The position numbers were made by a program, and so were the translations under genes. A stretch of 64,000 bases of DNA, from positions 62,001-126,000 of the forward strand of contig NZ_JALLPO010000028.1 of assembly GCF_023276435.1 (NCBI RefSeq), read 5' to 3'. This DNA comes from Sphaerisporangium perillae (GTDB taxonomy: Bacteria > Actinomycetota > Actinomycetes > Streptosporangiales > Streptosporangiaceae). Every line of letters starts with the position of its first letter. The first letter of the stretch is position 1. Positions 55,916 through 63,481 of this stretch are shown here, piece after piece. The notes under the pieces are model-generated. The model did not search any database. It was not told the origin of the DNA and saw only the letters and a list, made by a program, of their open reading frames with translations.

Positions 55916-58825
55916 GTGTCATCGTCTGTTCCACCGTTACGCATCATCATCACCGCGGTTGCCGCAGCCTCGCTCACCCTTCCCTTCGCCGGGGTGGCCC
56001 AAGGCGAAAAGCGCCGTGAGCCACAGAAAGTCCCGGTCGTCCAGGGCGATGGACACGGCAAACCGGATAAGGACAACAGGAAGGGCCGAGTGGCACCTCC
56101 GGCCTCGGCCAAGAAGCCGGCCAAGTCGACCCTTCGATGGAATGACCTCGGCACTCCCGCACTCGTCACCTCGGAAAAGCCGCTCGCCGAAGGGCTCGCC
56201 GCCGATCCCGTACAGGCCGCCCGTACCTATCTGAAGGCCAACACGGACCTATTCGGCCTGCAGGCCGAAGCCGTCGACGCACTGGAGACGGTCGCGGTCA
56301 ATCCGATCGGCAAGGGGCATGCCGTGCTCCTGCGGCAGAAATTCGGCGGCCTGCCCTCCGGCTACGACGGCCTGGTGGCGGTCGGCGTGACAGGCGGCAT
56401 GGTCCTGCACGCCTCCTCGACGCTGTCACGGGCCACGAGCGCACCGCCGGCCGCGGTCATCACGGAGCAGCAGGCACTGGAGATCGCCGCTCGCGACGCG
56501 GAGATCGACCTCGGCGCCACCTCGACCAAGCGGATGGAGGAGGTGGCGGTACCCGCCGCCGACGGCGTGCACCGCGCCTTCCAGGTCACGCTGATCGAGG
56601 AGGGGCAGGAGGAGGAGCCCGCGGCCTACACCACCTACGTCGACGCCGTCAGCGGCGACATCCTGGTCAGGGAGAACCTGGTCGATCACTTCGACCCTGA
56701 GAATCCGTCATGGTCGGCGTTCGCGGCCAATCCCCCGGCGGACTACTCCTCCAACGACACGCGCCAGACCTGGTGCGCCGCCCCCCGGCCGGGGTGCGGC
56801 CTCGTCGTCGGCGGGGACCCGGCCACCGGCAAGGCGTGGGATGTCGATCACAGCACGGACACGCCGACGAACACCAGCCTCGGCAACGCGGCGCGCACGG
56901 TCGAGAACCGCGCCAGCGGTTCTTCCTCGTCGTTCGGTACCCGCAGCAACGTGATCACGCCGAGTCGGAACTACAACTTCCCGTGGCAGAACCAGTGGTT
57001 CAACGCCAAGTGCGACCCGGCCGCGTTCGACAGGCCCGGCGAGGCCGACCTCGAGGCGGCGATCAGCAACCTGCACGCGATGCACAACCGCATACACGAC
57101 TGGTCGTACCGTCTGGGCTTCACCGAGACGGCCTGGAACATGCAGGTGAGCAACGGTGATCGCGGCGGGCGCGACGGCGACGCGGAGCGGGGCAACGCCC
57201 AGGCGGGCGCCAGGGTCCTGCCAATCCGCAACAACGCCAACCAGATCACCCCTGCGGACGGCGTCGCCCCGACCACCAACATGTACTTGTGGCAGCCGCA
57301 AGCCGGGGCGTTCTACGCGCCCTGCGTCGACGGTGACTACGACATGTCGGTTATCGGGCACGAGTACACCCATGCCATCTCCAACCGCATGGTGGCCGGG
57401 CCGACCGCGGGCCTCAGCGGGGCCCAGGCCGGCGCAATGGGCGAGAGCATCTCCGACCTGTTCGCGATGGAGTACCTCTTCGAGAACGGTTTCCGCCCGC
57501 GTGGCGACACGCCGTACGTGACCGGCGGCTACGTCACCGGCGACGCGGGGCGGGGCATCCGCAACTACGACATGTCGAAGTCGCCGCTGAACTACAGCGA
57601 CATCGCCTACGACTTGGTCGGACAACAGGTGCACGCCGACGGCGAGATCTGGTCGGCGACCCAGTTCGACGTGCGGAACGCCTTCATCAAGAGGTACGGC
57701 AAGGGCTCGGCCGAGGATCAGCGGGCCTGCGCCGAGGGACGGAAGCCGCTGGACGAGTGCCCGGGCAACCGTAGGTGGATCCAGCTGCACTTCGACGCCT
57801 TCTTGCTCACGACCGCGGGCAACCTCAGCATGGTGGACCTCAGGGACGCGATGCTCGCGGCGGACAGGCTCCGCTTCGGCGCCGCGAACCAGGACATCAT
57901 GTGGGAAGCGTTCGCCGAGCACGGCCTCGGCGAAGGCGCGGCCAGCAATGGGACCGCCGATCCGGACCCGAAGCCCGGCTTCGCCTCCCCGCATGGCGGC
58001 AACGCCACGGTGACCCTGCACCCCGCGGGCGAAGCCGCCGACGCGCCCGTGCGCCTGTACGTGGGCGACTATGAGGGCCGTGCGGTCCCGATCGCGGACA
58101 CGGATCCGGCGACCGAGCTCGGCGCGACCTTCCAGATCGTGCCCGGCAAGTACTCGTTCGTCGCGGTGGCCACCGGGTTCGGGCACAAGAGGTTCGAGTT
58201 CACGCTGAAGAAAGACCAGATCAGAGATCTTCCCGTGCAGATGTTCCGCAACCACGCCTCGGCCGGGGCGGGCGCGGCGGCGATCGGCGACGGGGTCAAC
58301 CAGGACAAGCTGATCGACGAGACGGAAGCGACGAACTGGGCGTCGCTCACCGCTCCGGTCGCCGGCCGCTCGGTCATGGTCGATCTGGCGGGCACCGAGG
58401 CCGCCCAGATCCGGAGGGTTCAGGTCAGCGCCATGCTCCGGCCGGCGGTCAATGATCCCGCCGACCCCGGTTCGCAGAACCGGTTCACCGCGCTGCGCGC
58501 CTTCGAGGTTCTGGCGTGTGACGCGACCTCCGGGACCGACTGCGCGAACCCTGCGAACTACGCCAAGATCTACACCAGCCCTGAGGATGCCTTCGCCACC
58601 AGCCTCCCGCGTCCGCGAGGCGGCGACCTGATCATCAAGTCCTTCGATGTCCCGCGGACCCTCGCGACCCACCTGATCCTGCGCACGGTGTCCAGCCAGT
58701 GCACCGGCAACCCGCTGTACGCGGGCGAGCAGGACAACGATCCCAACTCCGCCACCGACTGCGCCACGGCCAGCCCGACCGCCGGTCAGATCCGGGCCGC
58801 CGAGTTCCAGGCGTTCTCCCACTGA
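55916..58825 (+). CDS. Secreted M36 (fungalysin-type) zinc metallopeptidase
   Basis: 969 residues, GTG 55916 with AGGAGG upstream. Signal peptide LRIIITAVAAASLTLPFAGV followed by VAQG. A propeptide of the FTP type follows (ARTYLKANTDLFGLQAEAVD… to ~residue 260). The catalytic domain has HEYTH at 482-486 (zinc ligands and catalytic Glu) and GAMGESISDLFAMEYLF with the third ligand Glu near 510. HADGEIWSATQFDVRNAFI and WIQLHFDAFLLTTAGNLSMV are M36 hallmarks. The ~270 C-terminal residues are beta-rich (adhesion or domain-anchoring modules). It degrades extracellular protein. The gene stands alone between an AT-rich promoter and a strong terminator. Confidence 0.92.
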   Translation: MSSSVPPLRIIITAVAAASLTLPFAGVAQGEKRREPQKVPVVQGDGHGKPDKDNRKGRVAPPASAKKPAKSTLRWNDLGTPALVTSEKPLAEGLAADPVQAARTYLKANTDLFGLQAEAVDALETVAVNPIGKGHAVLLRQKFGGLPSGYDGLVAVGVTGGMVLHASSTLSRATSAPPAAVITEQQALEIAARDAEIDLGATSTKRMEEVAVPAADGVHRAFQVTLIEEGQEEEPAAYTTYVDAVSGDILVRENLVDHFDPENPSWSAFAANPPADYSSNDTRQTWCAAPRPGCGLVVGGDPATGKAWDVDHSTDTPTNTSLGNAARTVENRASGSSSSFGTRSNVITPSRNYNFPWQNQWFNAKCDPAAFDRPGEADLEAAISNLHAMHNRIHDWSYRLGFTETAWNMQVSNGDRGGRDGDAERGNAQAGARVLPIRNNANQITPADGVAPTTNMYLWQPQAGAFYAPCVDGDYDMSVIGHEYTHAISNRMVAGPTAGLSGAQAGAMGESISDLFAMEYLFENGFRPRGDTPYVTGGYVTGDAGRGIRNYDMSKSPLNYSDIAYDLVGQQVHADGEIWSATQFDVRNAFIKRYGKGSAEDQRACAEGRKPLDECPGNRRWIQLHFDAFLLTTAGNLSMVDLRDAMLAADRLRFGAANQDIMWEAFAEHGLGEGAASNGTADPDPKPGFASPHGGNATVTLHPAGEAADAPVRLYVGDYEGRAVPIADTDPATELGATFQIVPGKYSFVAVATGFGHKRFEFTLKKDQIRDLPVQMFRNHASAGAGAAAIGDGVNQDKLIDETEATNWASLTAPVAGRSVMVDLAGTEAAQIRRVQVSAMLRPAVNDPADPGSQNRFTALRAFEVLACDATSGTDCANPANYAKIYTSPEDAFATSLPRPRGGDLIIKSFDVPRTLATHLILRTVSSQCTGNPLYAGEQDNDPNSATDCATASPTAGQIRAAEFQAFSH

Positions 58826-58844
58826 CCCGTCGACTCCTCACGCG

Positions 58845-58878
58845 CGAAGGGCGGCCCAAATGGCTGGGCCGCCCTTCG
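58845..58878 (+). terminator. Terminator of the M36 peptidase gene
   Basis: CGAAGGGCGGCCCA and TGGGCCGCCCTTCG form a perfect 14-bp stem with a 6-nt loop (AATGGC), 20 bp past the stop. No T-tract. Confidence 0.85.
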
Positions 58879-58892
58879 TGCCGGCGGCGGGT

Positions 58893-59043
58893 GAGAGCAT
58901 CTTCGCGATCCACATGAAGACGGGCCGGATGCTCACTCCCGCGACGCTCTTCCCTTTCGCCCAGGTCGCACTCGTCCACCTGGCCACCACGCTCAAGTCG
59001 CTCTACGGCATGGAAGCCGAGGTCATCGGCATCCCGGCAGAGC
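58893..59043 (+). pseudogene. Unidentified coding remnant
   Basis: One plus-strand frame (SIFAIHMKTGRMLTPATLFP, then FAQVALVHLATTLKSLYGME) has nearly all third positions G or C and a natural protein composition for ~50 codons. The neighbouring frames do not. It has no good start, and the frame loses this character after ~59043. I do not recognise the family. It looks like the middle or N-terminal part of a lost gene. The stretch 59044-59235 shows nothing further. Confidence 0.3.
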
Positions 59044-59231
59044 AGCGGCCTCGCTCTGGGCGAGGAGGGGTGCCAGACAGCCTTGCTCCTGCGCACTCGC
59101 TCTGCCCGATTCGCGCTGCGGGCGCTGCGAGGCCGGTTCACTCGTAGAGAGTGAGTACGAACACCCAGGTGATCAGGTCAGGTCCGGAGCTTCGGCGGAT
59201 GTTCGTTCACACGAACGCCACCTGAGGTGTA

Positions 59232-59259
59232 CCGGTCAGCTCGCCGGCGAGCTGACCGG
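59232..59259 (-). terminator. 28-bp perfect palindrome at the end of the HATPase gene
   Basis: CCGGTCAGCTCGCC followed by its exact inverse GGCGAGCTGACCGG. It spans the stop codon (TGA, 59238-59236) of the minus-strand HATPase gene and its last codons. It can form a 14-bp stem and probably ends that transcript. Confidence 0.65.
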
Positions 59260-60015
59260 CTCGTCTTCGCTGTGAGCCTTGGCCGTAGGCGACAGGCGCC
59301 AACAGGCCCAGACGGTCTTACCGGAGATACCAGAGAGGCCGGAGAGCGGGGTGACGCCGCACTCGTGGGCCAGGGCCTCCACGATGGTCAGACCGCGGCC
59401 ATGGACGGCCTCGATGCCGAGGTGGAGGTGGCGAGGCTGCTCAGCGGCGTGGTCGGTGACCTGGACGCGCAGTTCGGCACCCTCGGCGGACAGGGTGAGC
59501 CTGACCGGTGGCTCCCCGTAGGTCAGCGCATTGGCCAGCAGCTCATCGACCACCAGGATCACGTCGTCGGCGAAGGGCTGGAGCGCCCAGGAGGTGAGGA
59601 CCTCCCTCACCATGCTCCGGGTCTTGCCGATCACCGACAGGTCACAGGGCAGATCCCAGCAGACGGTACGGGCACCGTCCAGCGCGCTGTAGGGCATGGT
59701 CGCTCCTCGGGGCGGATACGGCGTGCGCAGGGGTGACTGGGACAGGGGTAGGCGGGGCGGCCGCGGAGTGGATCGACCAGGCTGCTCGGCCTCACGCATC
59801 AGGTCACGCAGCTCGGCTTCGCGCATGAGGTCACGCAGCTCGCCGACGGAACGGGCCTGGACGACCAGGGATTCGGGTACGGGCCAGATCGCGACGGCGT
59901 AGAAGCATCGCGCTCCGACGCCGTACCAGACGGCCCAGGCCGGCTCCATCTGGTCCAACTGCTGCGCGGCGGTCCGCTCGGCCGGATCCCAGCGCCTCGG
60001 GCGAACGCGAATCAC
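59236..60015 (-). CDS. HATPase (anti-sigma/RsbW-like) protein, in-frame fusion with an upstream small protein
   Basis: 259 residues from GTG 60015 (GGAGCGGGACC upstream; ATG 60072 also possible). Residues 1-75 match a small actinomycete protein (WDPAERTAAQQLDQMEPAWA, VWYGVGARCFYAVAIWPVPE). After a Pro/Arg linker, ATG 59697 with its own GAGGAG begins an RsbW-type ATP-binding domain: DLSVIGKTRSMVREVLTSWA, VDELLANALTYGEPPVRLTL (N box) and GRGLTIVEALAHECGV (G box). No stop separates the two, so they are either one fused protein or two genes whose boundary stop was lost. The internal start still looks functional. Such ATPases often inhibit or sense sigma factors or XRE partners. Confidence 0.7.
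   Translation of the reverse strand: MIRVRPRRWDPAERTAAQQLDQMEPAWAVWYGVGARCFYAVAIWPVPESLVVQARSVGELRDLMREAELRDLMREAEQPGRSTPRPPRLPLSQSPLRTPYPPRGATMPYSALDGARTVCWDLPCDLSVIGKTRSMVREVLTSWALQPFADDVILVVDELLANALTYGEPPVRLTLSAEGAELRVQVTDHAAEQPRHLHLGIEAVHGRGLTIVEALAHECGVTPLSGLSGISGKTVWACWRLSPTAKAHSEDEPVSSPAS
59788..59841 (-). repeat. 27-bp tandem duplication in the HATPase fusion gene
   Basis: Two 27-bp units (59788-59814 and 59815-59841) encode ELRDLMREA twice in a row, directly before the linker to the ATPase domain. Differences are synonymous (DNA about 90% identical). Confidence 0.85.
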
Positions 60016-60064
60016 GGTCCCGCTCCGCCGATGCCGTCCGCGCCGTCCCGTCCTGGTATCGCGA

Positions 60065-60439
60065 TCAGGCATGCGAAGCCCGTCTCGGAGGGAGAAGAAC
60101 CCAGACGATGTGACCTTGGCCCGCGATCTGCTTACTGCCGAACTCGGCGACCTCCTGGGAGAGGTCGGCCCATGAGGTACGCGCGGTGCCATCAGCGGCT
60201 GGAGCGCCCGGATCACGAATCTCGATGACGAGATTCGTCGCCAAGGGAATGACACGAAGGTGCAGCTTCTCCGATGCAGGGGTGTGCCGTATGGCGGTGG
60301 CCATCAGTTCTCTCGTGATCCGTACGGCGAGTTCTTCCTGGTCAGGCTGGACACTGCCGATGATGGCGCTCATCCAGGCGCACGCGGCGTCGACAGCCGC
60401 CGGTTCACCCGGCAATGACTGCTGGAACGGCTCGATCAC
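60065..60439 (-). CDS. Diverged HATPase-fold protein
   Basis: 124 residues. It resembles RsbW/SpoIIAB-like ATPases in layout: SVQPDQEELAVRITRELMAT with AIRHT at the N-box position, LRVIPLATNLVIEIRDPGAP at the G1 position, and SWADLSQEVAEFGSKQIAGQ before the end. The usual N-box Asn-rich pattern and the glycine-rich lid are eroded, so ATP binding is doubtful. Its stop overlaps ATG 60072 of the following HATPase fusion frame, suggesting coupled expression. It is divergent from the GntR gene (85-bp gap with an operator-like palindrome). Confidence 0.65.
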   Translation of the reverse strand: MIEPFQQSLPGEPAAVDAACAWMSAIIGSVQPDQEELAVRITRELMATAIRHTPASEKLHLRVIPLATNLVIEIRDPGAPAADGTARTSWADLSQEVAEFGSKQIAGQGHIVWVLLPPRRASHA

Positions 60440-60471
60440 GAGATTACCGCCATGCTTCCTAGGCAGATAGA

Positions 60472-60491
60472 CAAGCTGTATGGACAGCTTG
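60472..60491. promoter_or_regulatory. Operator-like inverted repeat before the GntR gene
   Basis: CAAGCTGT and its exact inverse ACAGCTTG flank a 4-bp ATGG, centred 44 bp before the GntR start and in the divergent promoter gap. GntR/HutC regulators often bind such palindromes at their own promoters. A looser second site (TGCAATCTGCATAG) follows. Confidence 0.6.
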
Positions 60492-60524
60492 CAATCTGCA
60501 TAGGCAACCCGTCAAGCTATTCGG

Positions 60525-61304
60525 GTGGATCACGAAACCGATCGGCCTGTGTACGTGCGCATCGCCGACGCGCTAAGGGCTCGCGTCCTTTCCGGCGAGC
60601 TCACCGAAGGAGACCGACTGCCTTCGTCCCCCGAGATCGCCAAGGTGTACGGAGTGGCGCGCAACACGGCATCCGACGCGTTGGGCTTGCTGGTCACCGA
60701 AGGTTTGGCGGTCGCGCGGCCAGGGTCGGGAACCTACGTCCGCGCACGGCCACAGCGGCGCCGACTCGTCCGCGACTGGCATCGAAACGCGGTCGGCGGC
60801 AGTCCGTTCGCCCAGTCGATGACGGATTACGCGCAGATCGGGTCGTGGGACTACGAGAGTCGTACTTCTCGCGCGCCGGCCGATGTGCGCGAGCGCCTGG
60901 CGATACCCGCGCCGGAGGACGACGAGCCGGATGTGATGTTCACCAAGTACGTGTTCCGCGGTGACGGTGAACCCGTGCAGCTCAGTAGCAGCTGGGAGCC
61001 ACTGGCGTTGACACGCGGTACACCGATCGTGCTGCCTGAAGACGGCCCCCACGCCGGCCGTGGAGTGGTAGAACGCATGCGGCAGATAGGGATGGACATC
61101 ACGCACGCGGCCGAGGTGGTCTCGGCTCGCCAGGTGCTCGCCGAGGAGGCTTCAGCGCTCGACATCGCACCAGGGGCGATCGTGCTCACCATCGAGCGCA
61201 CGTACTACGCCGACGCGCGCCCGGTCGAGACCGCCGACATCGTGATCCCCGTCGACCGGCACCAGGTGGTGTACGGCACCTCGATCTGGGACAAACCCCA
61301 ATAA
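60525..61304 (+). CDS. GntR-family regulator (HutC subfamily, UTRA domain)
   Basis: 259 residues, GTG 60525. Winged helix: PVYVRIADALRARVLSGELT, GDRLPSSPEIAKVYGVARNT, ASDALGLLVTEGLAVARPGS, ending GTYV. The UTRA ligand domain includes TKYVFRGDGEPVQLSSSWEP and EEASALDIAPGAIVLTIERT, with a long loop between. No metabolic genes adjoin, so the ligand is unknown. A palindrome at 60472-60491 suggests autoregulation and control of the divergent HATPase genes. The downstream DUF397 gene (54-bp gap) may be in the same transcript. Confidence 0.9.
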   Translation: MDHETDRPVYVRIADALRARVLSGELTEGDRLPSSPEIAKVYGVARNTASDALGLLVTEGLAVARPGSGTYVRARPQRRRLVRDWHRNAVGGSPFAQSMTDYAQIGSWDYESRTSRAPADVRERLAIPAPEDDEPDVMFTKYVFRGDGEPVQLSSSWEPLALTRGTPIVLPEDGPHAGRGVVERMRQIGMDITHAAEVVSARQVLAEEASALDIAPGAIVLTIERTYYADARPVETADIVIPVDRHQVVYGTSIWDKPQ

Positions 61305-61358
61305 GTTGCATGCACCCGCCGAGCGTCTGCGCGAGTCGAGCAGAGAGGCACGGACGAC

Positions 61359-61571
61359 ATGAACCTGAGCGACGAACTGAAGACCGCGTCCTGGCGCAAG
61401 GCGACCAAGAGCGGATCCAACCAGGGGAACTGCTTGGAGGTTGCGCCGCTGTCCGGCGGGCGGGTCGGGCTGCGGGACACCGAAGCACCTGAGAAGGCGC
61501 CGTTCGTGGTGAGTGCCAGCGTCTGGGATGCCTTCGTCGACGGAGCCAAGAAGGGTGAGTTCGACTTCTAA
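61359..61571 (+). CDS. DUF397 domain protein
   Basis: 70 residues, ATG 61359. DUF397 signatures are WRKATKSGSNQGNCLEVAPL, VGLRDTEAPEK and a C-terminal WDAFVDGAKKGEFDF. These small proteins usually sit beside an XRE/DUF5753 regulator; here the nearest is 0.4 kb away on the other strand. It is followed by a strong terminator at 61588-61624. Likely a small partner or antagonist of a helix-turn-helix regulator, as in WhiJ/BldB-type families (family knowledge). Confidence 0.9.
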   Translation: MNLSDELKTASWRKATKSGSNQGNCLEVAPLSGGRVGLRDTEAPEKAPFVVSASVWDAFVDGAKKGEFDF

Positions 61572-61587
61572 CCCCTACGCCAAACCC

Positions 61588-61624
61588 ACGAGAAGCCCGT
61601 AGGCCACCACCACGGGCTTCTCGT
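61588..61624 (+). terminator. Terminator after the DUF397 gene
   Basis: ACGAGAAGCCCGT and ACGGGCTTCTCGT form a perfect 13-bp stem with an 11-nt loop, 16 bp past the stop. Confidence 0.85.
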
Positions 61625-61666
61625 CATATGAGCCAACCTGGTGTCCGGGACACGCATCGGTCGGCC

Positions 61667-61719
61667 GCCGTACAACGGCGCCGACTTCGCCGCACCACAC
61701 CTCACCGCGTCGGCGCCGG
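61667..61719. repeat. Dispersed ~50-bp element, copy B
   Basis: Begins GCCGTACAACGGCGCCGACT and ends CGGCGCCGG. The first ~32 bp match copy A (39369-39420) at all but about four positions and keep the GCACCAC core. It is intergenic, like copy A. It may be a REP-like hairpin or gene debris. Confidence 0.4.
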
Positions 61720-61760
61720 CTACAGCACTCCCCCTGGCGGAGGATTGAGCGCGGTCGTCG

Positions 61761-61909
61761 TCAGGGCCGCAGGAGGGCAAGGTCGTCGTACAAAGGTTGG
61801 AGGACGGTGAGGGCGTCCTGCGCCTGTCCTTCGGCGGCGAGCAGATACCCGATGTCTCGTCGCAGGTCCAGCACGGTCTCATCCCCATCGCCCCTCTCGG
61901 CCCGGAACC
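61761..61909 (-). pseudogene. TPR-protein C-terminal remnant
   Basis: The minus strand reads ETVLDLRRDIGYLLAAEGQA and then QDALTVLQPLYDDLALLRP to a TGA at 61761. That is a TPR-like pair of helices of the type ending actinobacterial serine/threonine kinase or regulator TPR proteins. Upstream the frame becomes Pro/Arg-rich filler with no start. It is the 3' stub of a lost gene just downstream of the XRE regulator. Confidence 0.5.
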
Positions 61910-61969
61910 GGCCGGGCGCCCTGGGGCGGGGCGGGGCGGGGCGCGGCCGGGCGTGCGTCGGCGGCGGGG

Positions 61970-62875
61970 TCAGATCTCGTTGAGGATCTTGGTCAGGGCC
62001 TTCTTGGTGTCGGAGACCGGGACGGCGTCGATGCACAGGCGTTCCATGACGGCCTGGTAGCGGTCGAGGTCGTCGCGCTTGTCGAGGTAGATGGCGCTGG
62101 TGAGCTGCTCCAGGTAGACCACGTCGGGCAGGTCGCGCTCGGAGAAGCGCAGGATGCTGAACGGGCCGCCGGCCGCCGCGTGGCCGCCGGCGCTGAACGG
62201 CATGACCTGCACGGTGACGTTGGGAAGGGAGATGGTGTCGATGAGGTGCCCGATCTGGCCGCGCATCACCTCGGGGCCGCCGAGCGGGCGGCGCAGGGCC
62301 GCCTCGTCGATCACGGCCCACAGGTGGGGGGCGTTCGGCCGGGTGAGCAGCTGCTGCCGGGCCATGCGCAGGTCGACCCGCCGCCGGACCTCTTCGTCGG
62401 TCCCGTCGGGGTGGCCGAGCAGGACGACGGCGCGGGTGTACTCGGCGGTCTGGAGCAGGCCGGGGATGAACTGCACCTCGTAGCAGCGGATGCGGGTGGC
62501 GGCCTCCTCCAGGCCGACGTACGCCTCGAACCAGTTCGGCAGGACGTCGTCGTAGTTGTGCCACCAGCCCGGGCGGTTGGCCTGGGCGACCAGCGACAGC
62601 AGGGCCTCGCGCTCGCTCTCCTGGGTGACCCCGTACAGGGTGAGCAGGTCGGCCACGTCGCGGGCGCGGAAGCTGACCCGCCCGAGCTCCATACGGCTGA
62701 TCTTGGAGTGGGAGGCGCGGATGGAGTGCCCGGCGGCCTCCAGGGTGATGCCGCGGTTCTCCCGCAGCCGGCGGAGCTGGGAGCCCAGGAGGATGCGCAG
62801 GACCGTCGAGCTGCCCCGCTCCCGAGCCATCATGTTGAGCGGGGTCTCGTCCCCTTCGGCCCGGGCTGTGATCAT
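61970..62875 (-). CDS. XRE-family regulator with DUF5753 domain
   Basis: 301 residues, ATG 62875. N-terminal helix-turn-helix: LRILLGSQLRRLRENRGITL, EAAGHSIRASHSKISRMELG, RVSFRARDVADLLTLYGVTQ. DUF5753 follows: ANRPGWWHNYDDVLPNWFEA, YEVQFIPGLLQTAEYTRAVV, VTVQVMPFSAGGHAAAGGPF and VVYLEQLTSAIYLDK. Full length. The DUF397 gene lies 144 bp upstream on the same strand, the classic two-gene arrangement of Streptomyces WhiJ-type regulators. DUF397 proteins are thought to modulate the XRE partner. Confidence 0.93.
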   Translation of the reverse strand: MITARAEGDETPLNMMARERGSSTVLRILLGSQLRRLRENRGITLEAAGHSIRASHSKISRMELGRVSFRARDVADLLTLYGVTQESEREALLSLVAQANRPGWWHNYDDVLPNWFEAYVGLEEAATRIRCYEVQFIPGLLQTAEYTRAVVLLGHPDGTDEEVRRRVDLRMARQQLLTRPNAPHLWAVIDEAALRRPLGGPEVMRGQIGHLIDTISLPNVTVQVMPFSAGGHAAAGGPFSILRFSERDLPDVVYLEQLTSAIYLDKRDDLDRYQAVMERLCIDAVPVSDTKKALTKILNEI

Positions 62876-63019
62876 GTTCGGTTCCTTAGAACAGGGGCTG
62901 TCTTACTCACTTCTCGCGGTTCACAGAGAAGTTCACGATACCCCCGACGACCTAATCCCGAAATACCCCAACATCACCCTTAGGCTACGATTTTGAACCG
63001 TCCGTAACTACCGGATCGG

Positions 63020-63256
63020 TCAAAATGCCAGGTCATCGAAGTCGCCGTTCTTGGCGCCCTGGATGAACGCGGCCAGCTCTCCCCGGCTGTAGATCAGCGC
63101 CGGCCCCGAGGGGTGCCGCGAGTTCCGGACGGCGACCTCGCCCCCCGGCAGGGGGGCCAGCTCGACGCAGTTGCCGCTGGGGTTGCTGTAGGCGCTCTTA
63201 CGCCACCGCACCCCCGAGAGCTGGGACGCGGCCACGCCGTTGGAGATCTCGTCCAT
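63020..63256 (-). CDS. DUF397 domain protein
   Basis: 78 residues, ATG 63256. Motifs: VRWRKSAYSNPSGNCVELAP, EVAVRNSRHPSGPALIYSRG and EFAAFIQGAK-like ELAAFIQGAKNGDFDDLAF. Partner of the XRE/DUF5753 gene downstream on the same strand. Divergent from the HATPase gene at 63482; the gap holds paired TTGCACRTGCA sites. Confidence 0.92.
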   Translation of the reverse strand: MDEISNGVAASQLSGVRWRKSAYSNPSGNCVELAPLPGGEVAVRNSRHPSGPALIYSRGELAAFIQGAKNGDFDDLAF

Positions 63257-63380
63257 CTTGCCTCTTCACACATCCCCGAAAGCTGACGAACCCTGACATC
63301 CTTCTCCATAGGCCACTCGTCGCTACGAGGACCCACAGACGGGCTACTTCCACCCTTAGCCTGAGCATACCTCTGTGCGT

Positions 63381-63409
63381 TTGCACGTGCATCGGTACTT
63401 GCACATGCA
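63381..63409. promoter_or_regulatory. Paired TTGCACRTGCA sites in the DUF397/HATPase divergent region
   Basis: TTGCACGTGCA (63381-63391) and TTGCACATGCA (63399-63409) are direct repeats 18 bp apart, and each is itself (nearly) palindromic. They lie between the divergent DUF397 and HATPase genes. They are a good candidate binding site for the nearby XRE regulator. The rest of 63257-63481 shows only a possible promoter. Confidence 0.55.
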
Positions 63410-63481
63410 CACCAAGGGGGGCAATATGGTCAAGTGGCGTAACTCCCCGGCGATATGCCCTAAACCCCCCGAGGCTTCCCT

